The notes under the pieces were generated by a model. It saw nothing but the letters and a program-made list of their open reading frames with translations, searched no databases and had not been told where the DNA came from. A stretch of 64,000 nt of DNA, from contig CAJNAR010000021.1 in assembly GCA_905220665.1 (NCBI GenBank), positions 1-64,000 on the forward strand. The letters are read 5' to 3'. Position numbers and translations under genes: made by a program. This document shows positions 49,199 through 59,709 of this stretch, piece by piece. The DNA comes from Albugo candida. Its lineage: Eukaryota > Oomycota > Peronosporomycetes > Albuginales > Albuginaceae. The number at the start of each line of letters is the position of its first letter. Positions within the stretch are counted from its first letter, which is position 1.

Positions 49199-50099
49199 AT
49201 GACGGAAGGAAAAGGTACGGAATGGGATTTCACACGATCGTAATGCAGCCTGTAATCTGAATGTAATAGAGCTTGAACATCGAACGGAAAGTAAAGAGCA
49301 TTCTCTACATACTGGATGGAGCTTCTGGTACGTACCATAGCTCTATAAACGCGTATCACGCGCTCAATGCTGTGTTAAGGTACGACAAAAAACTGCCCAG
49401 AAATGTCGATGTCGGGTACAAATTCGTGCTGTATACATTCATAAATGCATATAACATGGTTCATTAGAACATACAAATCGAATCTTCATCGAATAGCAAC
49501 TTTTTCGACGGTGGAAGATTTCTGGCGGTAAAAAGCTAAAAGCGTATCAGAATGAGTCCCAATCGCTTATATATACATATGTGTAGCCACTATATTCATC
49601 TAAAGCGTCCTTCTGAATTACATCGCGATATCAATCTGTACATGTTCCGCGATTTGCCAAAATGCGCGCCAATGTGGGAAGCATTTCCGCACGGTGGATG
49701 TTGGATTTTAAAAATCAAAAAGAAAGCAAACGTATTGGGTAAAATGTGGCAAGATCTCGTATTTGCAGCAATCGGAGAAGTATTTAATCAGGCAAATGTT
49801 GTTGGAATTGCGATGGCAATTCGCTCCAAAGAAGACATGTTATCTGTATGGAATGCTGACAACACGGAAGACTCTGTGCGCTTCAGCATCGGGTACGTGA
49901 TCACCACAAAAAATTGATCGTTTTAAGCTCACAATGTATTCATTTCAGTGAGAAACTGAAGGAGATCCTCATGCTGGATCCAAACACGCTGATCGAATAC
50001 AAATTCCATGCAAATTCCATACGCGATATGTCGACGTTCCGAAATGCAAAATCGTATGTATTTGCGACCAGTTCACCGATTTGTATCGAAACAAAATGA
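49199..50099 (+). CDS. Cap-binding protein, eIF4E2/4EHP type
   Basis: Six exons: 49199-49214, 49270-49327, 49380-49415, 49468-49527, 49587-49892, 49949-50099 (627 nt, 208 aa). Introns 52-59 nt. The spliced protein has GWSFWYDKKLPRN (first cap-stacking position is an aromatic in FWY), IATFSTVEDFWRHY, APMWEAFPHGGCWIL (second cap-binding Trp and Glu), KMWQDLVFAAIGEVF, LSVWNADNT and LIEYKFHANSI. The last three match 4EHP (eIF4E2) better than canonical eIF4E1. 4EHP proteins bind the mRNA cap but repress rather than promote initiation. Exon 1 is only 16 nt and fixes the start as MTEGKE. The gene begins 97 bp after the TPS-TPP stop. Confidence 0.85.
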
Positions 50100-50122
50100 T
50101 TATAGAAATCGATGCGTCTTTG

Positions 50123-50154
50123 AAGTTGCGTGTATGACGTCATACACGCAACTT
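50123..50154. promoter_or_regulatory. 32-bp perfect palindrome centred on TGACGTCA
   Basis: The half-site AAGTTGCGTGTATGAC is followed directly by its exact reverse complement, so both strands read the same. The centre TGACGTCA is the full CRE site bound by bZIP proteins in other eukaryotes. An outer pair, CTTTGAAG (50,118-50,125) and CTTCAAAG (50,164-50,171), extends the symmetry. It lies 23 bp after the cap-binding protein stop and about 120 bp before the trehalase ATG. It could be a promoter element or an RNA hairpin ending the upstream transcript. Confidence 0.75.
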
Positions 50155-50276
50155 AGTCGATAGCTTCAAAGAGTTGGACATAGTCAATTCATATCACTTT
50201 GTTTACTCTGATCGCAAACCCATCGATCTTATCCTTATACTATATCCTCTATAAATATCTCAATTCATTTCTGGAA

Positions 50277-52406
50277 ATGTTTATAAATATACTCTCATTT
50301 TGCCTGTCAATATGGCGAATGTCGAGTATGCACTATCTAATTCGCCTGTCGAATACCATGCCCCTCCTTTCCATTGTCACGCAAGCAGACATAGAGGTAC
50401 CCAAATCACACTTGAAGTACGATCACACGCTCTCTACAATGACACTTGTTACTAACGAAAATGTTGACGACAATTATAATTGCGAGGCAATGGGAAGCAT
50501 CAAAAATCGACTACTGCTAGCCAGAAACGTGATCGTCTCTGCTCCTGTAAAGTTGCGATGTCTCCAACCAAAGAAAATCGCTCCTCCAAAAGCGCGCACT
50601 GAACTTCTAAAGAGTTCAGTTCAAAATGCGACCAGTTACAATGTAACGTCAATGGACTTGGAGAAAATTTACTGTTCCGGACCGTTACTCCATGCCATTC
50701 AAACTGCGGATATTTATAAAGACTCGAAACAATTCGTCGATATGGCTATACGCGAGGAGTTTACAGTCGATATGATACTGACCAATTTCAATCAACTTGT
50801 GACGAACTCTGCTTCCACGAGTCTTTCACGAGCGCAATTGGAAGAGTTTGTGCACAAGCATTTCCATAATGCAGGGAACGATTTGATTCCAGCAATTCCA
50901 ATAGATTTCAAAGAACAAGTACAATTGCAACGAATTGCATCCATCACGGATCAAGAGTTACGGCAGTGGGCAATGGGGCTTCATGAATTATGGAAAAGTT
51001 TGGGGAGACTTCCCAATGCAAATGTTCGCTCTTCCTTTCTTCGAGTTCCTCCAATTCACAACGTTAAGGCTTTGGAGCGGAATTATAATAATGAGAATTT
51101 ATTGATCCTTCCGGGCGGTCGATTTCTTGAGAGTTATTATTGGGACTCGTATTGGATCGTCGAAGGGCTTCTGGTGAGCGAAATGATCTCAACGGCTCGT
51201 GGTGTTGTCAACAATTTGCTGGAATATGCGTCGTATCTCGGCTTTGTGCCAAATGGAGGACGAATTTACTACCTCACGCGATCTCAGCCGCCGATGCTCT
51301 CCGATATGGTTCGGCTTGTGGCCAAGTCGCAAAATGCTGACGATAAGGCTGAGTGGGATCTCGACTATCTGACTGCCGCTCTTCCGATACTGGAGAAGGA
51401 GTATTCTTTTTGGATGCACACAAAACCTCACTTTAATGAGGTGACACAGCAAACGTATGCTCCTCATGCGGTTGAGATTGAAAAGGATGGAAAAACGTAT
51501 ACTTTGAATCGATATGTTGCGAATGCAAATGCACCTCGACCTGAATCGTATCAGGAAGATTTTGAGATGGCTGAGCGTATTTTTGGAAGTCATGAAGCAG
51601 AACCAGTTGTTACCGACACAGTCATGTCCAATACTTCCAGGAATCGCTTCTACAATGACGTTATTGCTGCAGCGGAAAGTGGATGGGACTTTAGTAGTCG
51701 ATGGTTCCGTGATCGTCAAACGCTTGATACAGTGTACACCGAATCGATCGTTCCCGTGGATCTCAATGCGATTTTGTATCGCGTGGAGGTCAATCTGAGC
51801 CAATTCCATCGAGTGCTCGGCAATCTCAAAGAAGCGACAATGTACGAGATGTTTGCTCAACGTCGTCTTGCTGCCATCAATGCGATTCTATGGAACGAGC
51901 AATTGTATTGTTGGAAGGATTACGATATGGAAACGAGAGCACCCGTATCGCTCACGGAATATTCGGCTTCAGATTACTTTCCATTATGGGCGCGAGCGTA
52001 TGACATGACCGATGTTGTGTGTAAGCAGCAAATACTGGAATCATTGCGAGATCGATCTACATTGATCCAAATTGGTGGCATTCGAATGACCACGATTTCG
52101 ACAGCAGAGCAGTGGGATTCTCCAAATGCGTGGCCGCCTGTGCAAGATATCATTGTGGATGGCTTATTGGGCCTTGATCTTCCGGAAGGCACAGAACTCG
52201 CAAAAGTTGTGGTCCAACGGTGGATTACAAACGGATTGACTGCATGGCGAAGATCGGGCGTCATGTTTGAGAAATACAGCGCTACGAAATTAGGCGAGAC
52301 TGGAGATGGAGGCGAATATGAGCCACAAACAGGATTTGGCTGGTCGAACGGCGTGATATTGAAATTTCTCACCACTCACCAGAATCTCTATCGCTCTTCA
52401 TCATGA
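50277..52406 (+). CDS. Trehalase (GH37)
   Basis: 709 aa from the first ATG; the frame is open a further 26 codons upstream from a TTG. Glycoside hydrolase 37: signature 1 LPGGRFLESYYWDSYW (about residue 278) and signature 2 QWDSPNAWPPVQD (about 611), plus the catalytic Asp in AAESGWDFSSRWF and the start motif GPLLHAIQTADIYKDSKQFVDM. It hydrolyses trehalose to two glucose. The N-terminus has a hydrophobic stretch (INILSFCLSIW) that may be a signal peptide, but several nearby ATGs make the start and destination uncertain. The first 120 residues before the catalytic domain are unlike known trehalases. Convergent with a second trehalase 148 bp away. Confidence 0.93.
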   Translation: MFINILSFCLSIWRMSSMHYLIRLSNTMPLLSIVTQADIEVPKSHLKYDHTLSTMTLVTNENVDDNYNCEAMGSIKNRLLLARNVIVSAPVKLRCLQPKKIAPPKARTELLKSSVQNATSYNVTSMDLEKIYCSGPLLHAIQTADIYKDSKQFVDMAIREEFTVDMILTNFNQLVTNSASTSLSRAQLEEFVHKHFHNAGNDLIPAIPIDFKEQVQLQRIASITDQELRQWAMGLHELWKSLGRLPNANVRSSFLRVPPIHNVKALERNYNNENLLILPGGRFLESYYWDSYWIVEGLLVSEMISTARGVVNNLLEYASYLGFVPNGGRIYYLTRSQPPMLSDMVRLVAKSQNADDKAEWDLDYLTAALPILEKEYSFWMHTKPHFNEVTQQTYAPHAVEIEKDGKTYTLNRYVANANAPRPESYQEDFEMAERIFGSHEAEPVVTDTVMSNTSRNRFYNDVIAAAESGWDFSSRWFRDRQTLDTVYTESIVPVDLNAILYRVEVNLSQFHRVLGNLKEATMYEMFAQRRLAAINAILWNEQLYCWKDYDMETRAPVSLTEYSASDYFPLWARAYDMTDVVCKQQILESLRDRSTLIQIGGIRMTTISTAEQWDSPNAWPPVQDIIVDGLLGLDLPEGTELAKVVVQRWITNGLTAWRRSGVMFEKYSATKLGETGDGGEYEPQTGFGWSNGVILKFLTTHQNLYRSSS

Positions 52407-52554
52407 GCTTGCGGTAATGTATATTTTATATAAGGTTGAGATATGTAATTGAATCCATAGACAACGTAATAGAATGCATCATTCCAATTCCAATGAAGCA
52501 ATTTCCACAATTCATTGCAATAGTTTTCTAATAAAAGCATTTCTCGAACAATTG

Positions 52555-54558
52555 TCAGTCTTCCAATAAATTGTGATGGATTGTTAGATACTTTAAAATC
52601 ACACCGTTGGTCCATCCGAATCCAAACTGAGTAAAGTACTCTCCTCCAGCGCCCAAGCCGCCCAATTCAGTCGAATTGTATTTCTCGTACATAAGTCCCG
52701 TGTGTTCCCATGCTGTGTGACTCGTTCGGATCCAGGATTTTGCAAGCTCTCGAGCTAATTCGTGAGCTTCTGCGTTGTTCACATGCAAAAGTCCTTCAAT
52801 CATGATATCTTGCGCGGGAGCCCAAGCATTCGGAGCATCCCATTGTTGTCCAGTGAATAATGTGGTCGTCTGGGCACCACCAATTTTGATCAGTCCGGAA
52901 TTTTTGAATGATTTCACGACTCTACCCAAACGATCGGTATCTTTGGCATCAAAAGCTTTAGCCCACAACGGAGAATAGTCGGAAATTGATGGAATTGACG
53001 AATGTAAGTTTGTCATAAGATCGAAATCCTTCCAAGTCGATTCTTTATCACTCCATAAAATCGCATGGATAGCTTCAGCTCGATCTCTAGCTGCTCGTTT
53101 GTACTTTTTCTCCTGCTTGGAATTGCCGAGAATCCTATGAAATTCCATCATATTTCGCTCCATACGATACATTATCGCATTCAAATCCACAGGAATGATA
53201 GAAGACGTAGAGATTGTGCGTAAATCAACACCATTTCGAAGCCATCGACTGCTAAAGTCCCATCCGCTTTCAGCAGCTGCGATGATGTCATTGTAATAAG
53301 TATATTTCATTTTTTGGTTTCGCTGAAAATGCACCTTTTGCGGATCTGATCGATTGGCTGCATACGCGGCTATGGAGAATGGATACATATCAGAGGCGAT
53401 CGTGACATCTTCTCGATACGATTCTGGTCGAGGATGGTTCGCGGTCGAAATGTATCGATTGAGGACGTATCTGACTGGAGACCTTACGCTTCCGTTTGTA
53501 TCGTGACGTAACAATTCAACAGCATGACCACTTGGACCTTTTTCCATCCAGAAAGAATATTCTCTGTCAAGAAGCGGTACAGCATAACGCAAGTAGTCAA
53601 TATCGTACATGATCCCAGTAGCCAGATGCTCCCTCAAGGCGACAATCTTGACCATATCTGAAAGAAGCGGAGGCTGAGATCGAGTCAAGTAATAAATCCT
53701 TCCTCCATTTGGAACAAAGCCAAATTCCTCCACATACTTCAGCAGATTATTGACCACACCTTTCGCGGTTTGTTTCATATTGCTCACCATCAACCCGGTC
53801 ACAATCCAATACGAATCCCAGTAATAAGACTCCCGAAATCGTCCGCCGGGAACGACAACGACATGAGGTGCTTTCAGGCCTTTCGTATTCGTATGCAGAA
53901 AAGATCCTCGAACTCCTCGTTTCGGACTTCGACCCAAATACTTCCACGCCTGATATAGTTCAAAAGCCCATTCTCGATACTCTGGCTCAAGTATGTTGGC
54001 AATCATTGGAGGCGAAATCTGTTCCCTGAAATCCATTGGGGTCACTGGATTCAGATCTGAGCCAGGTTGGTCGAAATGCTTCGATACAAATTCCCGTAAG
54101 GAATTTTGATACAATATTTTGTGCGTGTCATTTGTGTAATTATACATTTCCAAAAAAGTATGAAAAGAGAGCTTTTTCTGTTCGAATTCTCGAATTACCG
54201 CAGTATAAGTAGTGTTTCGTCGTAATGGCATATCCACAAAGTGTTTACTATCGGGATATATATCTGCCATTTGGACAGAATGCATCAGATCTCCCTGGCA
54301 ATATAAGCTCATCATCTCGAGTGTGTGATTATCGAGTTGACGAAGCCACCACGTCTGTTTGTTGGTGACATTCTCGATGGATGCCACTTTGAATGCAGTG
54401 TGATCTCGTCGAGATGATAACAAATTCGATACAATTGACCAATCCCAATCATTTAATTCTGTCGAAATGAGATGAATTTGGAAGTGTTCATGCTTTGTGG
54501 ATATGACGGTGGAGAAAAGGAGGAATACAAACATCCATTTTGGGGCATTTAGTTTCAT
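52555..54558 (-). CDS. Secreted trehalase (GH37)
   Basis: 667 aa from the ATG at 54,558, chosen because it gives a clean signal peptide (MKLNAPKWMFVFLLFSTVIS); an ATG at 54,672 would place this internally. GH37 signature 1 reads VPGGRFRESYYWDSYW (about residue 235) and signature 2 QWDAPNAWAPAQD (about 571), with AAESGWDFSSRWL and GDLMHSVQMADIYPDSKHFVDM. All expected catalytic regions are present. The glycosylation-type sites (NVTNK, NDTHK, NTTYT) fit an extracellular enzyme. It would break down external or host-derived trehalose. The catalytic blocks match the plus-strand trehalase closely, so the pair probably arose by duplication with inversion, followed by N-terminal divergence. Confidence 0.94.
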   Translation of the reverse strand: MKLNAPKWMFVFLLFSTVISTKHEHFQIHLISTELNDWDWSIVSNLLSSRRDHTAFKVASIENVTNKQTWWLRQLDNHTLEMMSLYCQGDLMHSVQMADIYPDSKHFVDMPLRRNTTYTAVIREFEQKKLSFHTFLEMYNYTNDTHKILYQNSLREFVSKHFDQPGSDLNPVTPMDFREQISPPMIANILEPEYREWAFELYQAWKYLGRSPKRGVRGSFLHTNTKGLKAPHVVVVPGGRFRESYYWDSYWIVTGLMVSNMKQTAKGVVNNLLKYVEEFGFVPNGGRIYYLTRSQPPLLSDMVKIVALREHLATGIMYDIDYLRYAVPLLDREYSFWMEKGPSGHAVELLRHDTNGSVRSPVRYVLNRYISTANHPRPESYREDVTIASDMYPFSIAAYAANRSDPQKVHFQRNQKMKYTYYNDIIAAAESGWDFSSRWLRNGVDLRTISTSSIIPVDLNAIMYRMERNMMEFHRILGNSKQEKKYKRAARDRAEAIHAILWSDKESTWKDFDLMTNLHSSIPSISDYSPLWAKAFDAKDTDRLGRVVKSFKNSGLIKIGGAQTTTLFTGQQWDAPNAWAPAQDIMIEGLLHVNNAEAHELARELAKSWIRTSHTAWEHTGLMYEKYNSTELGGLGAGGEYFTQFGFGWTNGVILKYLTIHHNLLED

Positions 54559-55083
54559 CACTTTATATTTTGCAGCTGATTTAGTTGGAGTTATTCCATG
54601 GCGAAATTCTTTGGTATTTAATTGCATTGGCGATTCATTAAATTGCGTATCCGATTCATTTGATGGTGTCATTAATTTCTTGATGACGTAATACAGCACC
54701 TAAGCCTAGCAATAATGTTTAGGGGAGTCGCTTCTTCGCTTTTAATCAAATAGCCCCATCTTAATATATCATGTGTAAACACTAATTGAGTTGAACAGTA
54801 TTTATTCTTTTTGCACTCGAGTTGCTCTCTTGGCTTGTCATTGCTATTGCCAACGCAATTCTTTTAGGATATTGAGGTCTATCGCCTGCATCCTTTGCGA
54901 ATATCCTCTGATAGAGCATAATCCTTTCGGCCACGTGAAACTCTATAAATTCATAATACAGGAAGGCAATTTCCAAATTACTATCGCCATGAATTTTCAG
55001 CTTTTCGAAATCTGACGACGATAATGCGATACATAGCCTGATGAACTCTCAAATGTTCTGCCAAGTTATGATCGGCACCATAT
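54559..55083. other. Intergenic region
   Basis: 525 bp between the start of the minus-strand trehalase and the stop of the next minus-strand gene. It carries the trehalase promoter. No recognisable gene or repeat. Confidence 0.5.
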
Positions 55084-57539
55084 TCATGAAACGCGATGCT
55101 TCTCGAAACAAAAATTTGCAGCTGCTTCAACATTTCCCTTGCACCGATTCATTGCCTCAATAGCTAATAACCTTGAAAATCCCATTTCAATCAATGAATT
55201 CAATTTTCGAGACCTTCGAAATCGAATAATCAATGGTCGTTGCTGTGCTTTGATCATTTGAAGTGCTCGATCGACACTTAAAGAACTCAGAGCGTGTCCA
55301 TTTGCGTGAACAATTACATCATATAGCTGTATTTGACCTTTTTTTTCGGCACCAAACATTCTGTCACTCGAATCACGAGGGAAACTTGTCACACAAAGTT
55401 CTCCATCGATTTTCTCTAAATACATTCCAAGCACTCGACAATCATCGTCAAAGCGAACAGTATACTCATCCGACTGTAACGGAGAATTAATCGCAATAGT
55501 GCGCGGCTGCATCGCAATCGACGGCGCCACCGGAACGATATCTTGTACTCGAGCAACAGAAGTTTTGTCGATTCCATTACTTGCGGAGCCGCTTGATGCA
55601 GGATACGATGTAGATCCAGAGTGATTCAAACTGGTAGAAGAATGGGTCCTATAGTCTGGAAGTTCATAAAATAGCAATACAGGTTGAAATCTTCCTTTTA
55701 GACATTGGGTAACCACACCATTCCAGGCGCCAAGGTCGAGAACTCGACTATCATCGAATAAAAGCCATGTTTTGTGTGCTGAACTGTAAAAAACAGCAAC
55801 ATAATGTCGTCCATAGTAGCATACAAATCCACGGAGATGGTATATTGTACGAAATGCGCCTGTTGGAATCGATGCATCAAACGCTTTTGCTAAATCAATG
55901 CGATTTGAGATGTTGGAAAGGAGCTGCTGGACTTGGCCAGTAGACGCCGAATCCGTAGCCCATAGAATCGACATTGCAAAAACCATTGGAAATCGATGAA
56001 TGGAACGCTACACAAGTGCAGTTAGTCAGTGGTTTTTTGGGGAGAATGCCAGTATATAAGACACCTGTTTGATGTTACGGCCGGTACATCCCCTCACATC
56101 ACAAGCCGGAGCAACATCAGTGGTCGACATGTAGCGAAGCATGTCTTCCATACACTTGAAACTCCAGCTATAACAGTAGGTGGCATATGTGGTAAATACT
56201 AGGTTGCTGTATAAATCCCATGCGGAAGTGTGTTGACAGGTTGCACAAAAGTATCGGTCGTAGATCTGATGGCTGAATACGACATGGGGAATACTATTGG
56301 CATCATACACAGCTTCAGGAAGCTCCGCATACTCGTCCATACTCGCTGTTCGACCAGATGATTCGAGGACTTCAGCAGGTTTTTCCGATTTTTGAGCTTG
56401 GGTAACATCCTTAAATGGAAATTGAGCAAAAAACAAGAATAGAAGACCTCAGCTTTCGTACTGTTTCTTGATGCATGATGTTGAGAAGAGCTAGCTGGAA
56501 AAAAATGGTATCAATGGCTGAGGTCTGACGCCTGAGATTCCGTTCAATCGGCTTACCAAAGTTTCTTCCGCATCGTACATCATCCCTTCTTGAAAGTTCT
56601 TATCCTGGATAGAGTGAGGAATTCGATTCAGTATCAGCCACTTCCGCGCAAAATGATATCCTTACCGCTTTATACAATACGCTGAGGCCTTTCCGAAGAG
56701 CACGGGAGTCCAACGCGCCGCTTGAGATATCATCATACTCCCTCATGATTGACTAAAATGAAGAGATAAGCATGGGATTCATCGCCCTGTATCAACTCAC
56801 GAGACCTGTAAGGCGCGAAGAACGTTGGCTTCGATGGTAACAGCCTCCTGCTTGATCTCGGCACTCAGCAGAAATTGACGCATCGACTGCAGATGCCAAA
56901 AGCTCTGAATGACGACATTCAGAAAGCAACTATTTTCGCCTTATCAAACCACCCGTTACGTAATTGACATCCATACACCGCAACAGAAATCTTACCGGCG
57001 TTATTCATAAGGCCTCTATGAATTGAAGGACCTTTGAGCATAATGCGTTTGCCTTTCTTTGCCATCGCATCAATTGGTTTGAGGCACGGAGAAGTGGAAG
57101 GAGATGGATTGGACACTGGCGAATATTGATAGTTGGCAAATTCCCCTTCACACTCTTCTTCTTCACCTGTGATGACTCGTAAACCATGCAGCCATTCTCG
57201 AGCGGATGTATCCGAAGGCGCTATGAGCTCCAAAACACGTTCGACTTGATCAATTTGCTGAACCACGGTCACAAGAAGTCCGTATCTCCGAGAACTCCAT
57301 ACGTCAACACTCTTGACTTTGTACCCACGAAGCGGTCGAATAAAATTCAAATCTCCGGAAGAAGGCTGAAATTTGAATGTCGATAAGACTGCGGTTTCTT
57401 TTGCCAGGACGCAGTATCTCAAGTGGCGAGGACGCACATTGACCATTGAACGAATTTTCAGGTTCAGCCAGCCGCGTGCGACGATACTTCCAAAATTGGA
57501 GGAAGCTGATTGTGAATGATTTTCTGCTGTTTGCTCCAT
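55084..57539 (-). CDS. PH-USP-PDZ-UBA protein, USP53/54-like
   Basis: Seven exons: 57539-56977, 56929-56806, 56752-56666, 56604-56557, 56494-56462, 56409-56065, 56007-55084 (2,124 nt, 707 aa). Introns 47-62 nt. A PH domain occupies about 20-130 (GWLNLKIRSMVNVRPRHLRY, AREWLHGLRVITG). The USP domain starts near 185 with CFLNVVIQSFWHLQS (Cys189), DKNFQEGMMYDAEETLLALL, zinc CATC/CDVRGC, and ends with GFVCYYGRHYVAVFY (His468) and LLFDD. It aligns by eye with plant and animal USP53/54-type proteins, long thought weak or inactive. A PDZ-like domain at about 577-660 (VLGMYLEKIDGE, QLYDVIVHANGHALSS) and a UBA domain at about 668-704 (LIEMGFSRLLAIEAM) follow. The 47-nt first intron, with donor GTATGG, is the least certain junction; it places ISVAV before the Cys. 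Confidence 0.82.
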
Positions 57540-57948
57540 ATCTGATTCCGTATTGGGTTACTGAGCACTTATTGAGGAGATGGGATCTACTCGATTAGAA
57601 TTTGAAGAGTTACGAATTGTAAAAGAACAGCACAATGTAGAAAAATGGATCGTCTAATTAGTTTGGTCGAATCGTTATGAAAATTGCCTGCCTGCCATCA
57701 GTTTGCTATGATTGGTCAAAACTACATTGTATTTCAGCAAGTGTTAGAGAAGAAGGACGCCATTCTTTATCGTGTCAGAATTGCTGGGAGAATATGAATC
57801 AAATGATGAATTATAGCTTAGACTGCTTTCTGGATTTTTTACCTATCTAATTGTAGCTCCAAATTCTTCCTTGATGATGCCGAGGACGATTTGTTTCATG
57901 TTTTCTGACAGACTGGATAGAATACAGATTTATAGCCAATGAATACAT
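57540..57948. other. Intergenic region with possible small plus-strand exons
   Basis: 409 bp between two minus-strand genes. A plus-strand ATG at 57,580 opens a 25-codon, charged frame (MGSTRLEFEELRIVKEQHN...). A second protein-like segment (QVLEKKDAILYRVRIAGRI) follows an acceptor-like TTTCAG near 57,739. They could be exons of a small coiled-coil gene, but I could not close a full model. Confidence 0.3.
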
Positions 57949-59566
57949 CTATTCGTCTTCATCTTCTTCATCGATATTATATCGCACCGGTTTCCTTTGC
58001 CGTAAATTTCGTCGCGGACTAAAGGCAACCACCGATGATTTACCCACCTCCAATGAGCACAGTCGTCGAGATACCGACGCTAATCGTTGACTAACGACTT
58101 GATATTTATCTTCGAGTATTTTCAGTCGCCTTTGCAGCGTAGTTGTGAGTCGATACCATAAGTAAAGATCGCCTGAATGAGCAGAAATCGACAACTTATC
58201 CAAAAAATCGCTCAATACAGCATATGTCGTACAGACCTAAGCAATGATACTATCATTCCACCAAATCTTACCGAGTAGGGGGACGTACCGGTTCCCAATT
58301 GCTTCCATTGATCGCAGAGGAGCGGCATAACCAAAAGGCAGAAGGATTGATATGCGTTTCGTTTTCCAATATCCAGTAAATCCGATCCTTTGCGTCGATT
58401 CCAGCTATATCATCCCGCTGTATGATATTGTAATGAGAATCGTAATGGACCATAATGAGAGATACAATACCAGCGATTCATCATTCTCGAGATTTCGTAT
58501 GGAATCATTCAAAGTTGTATTTGCGTCGAATTGCTGCTCACAGATATATTTCAATAACAACACGCGGGTTGATAGACTCATTTCAGAATAGGAATCGGTC
58601 GAATTGATGCATTTCGAAATGGAATGGTTATCGCGGTTGTGTACGATAAACTTGCGTATCGTATCCCTCCAATTTCGTCCTCTAAGAATCGTTCAAGTGA
58701 GAAATGGATATCGTCTACTGGATACATACTTGCTCGTAGGAAATCCAATGTTCTTCAGCAATTGTGTATGTATCCGTGAGAGGATGAGCTCGTGTGATGA
58801 AGGATTCAAGACAGCATCCGCTAGTGTCTAGGAAGGGCTCGTCAAATCCACGGACATCACCTTAAAGATAACGATGCACCTCAAGCTCGACATGTTGCAT
58901 GGGAATCTCGAGTCCAAACGCACGAAATCTGTTTAGAAATCGGAAAACCACTGCGAAATTACAGTCTCGCTGGAGTTCGATATATTTGTTTTCAGTCGGA
59001 TCATGATTCAATCGTTTGCTTCGCTTTTCATCGCACGTCGGTGCACAAGCTTCTTCACAGTGTCGGCAACGCCACTCGTCGGCATCTATATCGTCTACTT
59101 TGACAAGGTAGCATTCCTACACAAAAGAATGAAGATGATGAAGATCATTCTCTGTCAATTGCATCGATGAAAAACCTGATGAACCGTCATCTCACATGTA
59201 CGACAACGTAAATCACAACGTCTCGAAGTTCTTGTGCTTGTCTTTCCACAAACACGACAAATGTCACTTATCCGTATCAAACGCTGTACCATTTTCCGCG
59301 AAGAATCATTTCTCGATATCCTTTCATTCTTATTTTGGACATGTGGTTTGTCTCTCATGGCGCTTGAAAGCTTAATCTGTAGCCATCCGTTCAGCGTATT
59401 CTCTGGCCTTACAGGCGGCTTTTTAGCTCGTGATGTTCTATTCCCTTGGAAGAAAGACAGATATTAAGTACAGTGTCAGGAAATCGGCATCAATGCTATA
59501 CTTTTGTGGCTTAATCGTACGTTTAGAGCCTTTGCCATTTACAATCTGCGTCACGGTTTTCGTCAT
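57949..59566 (-). CDS. PHD-finger and DDT/WHIM chromatin protein
   Basis: Seven exons: 59566-59472, 59437-59176, 59116-58880, 58827-58730, 58681-58471, 58417-58289, 58236-57949 (1,320 nt, 439 aa). The PHD finger spans exons 2-3: ICRVCGK, CDLRCRTCEMTVHQECYL and DEWRCRHCEEAC give the Cys4-His-Cys3 pattern. A DDT-like helical region follows (LADAVLNPSSHELILSRIHT, SLSTRVLLLKYICEQQ), then a WHIM-type motif (GIDAKDRIYWILENE) and an acidic C-terminus (NIDEEDEDE). This is the plan of ISWI-associated remodeller subunits that read histone tails. Intron 1 is only 34 nt. A 36-nt in-frame GTAAGG...CTACAG segment in exon 2 (near 59,385-59,420) could also be spliced. The frame is open about 40 codons before the ATG, so a 5' exon may be missing. 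Confidence 0.78.
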
Positions 59567-59709
59567 TGTGAGAGATTTCTCAACTTGATATGGATGAGAG
59601 ATGTTGAAAGGGCCTTCTAATCGAGCGCCAACTATACTGAATCGGATATCAATGTACGTACTATTTTTTATTGGTTTCTAGAATCCTTTGAGCCTTTTCG
59701 ACGTAACCA

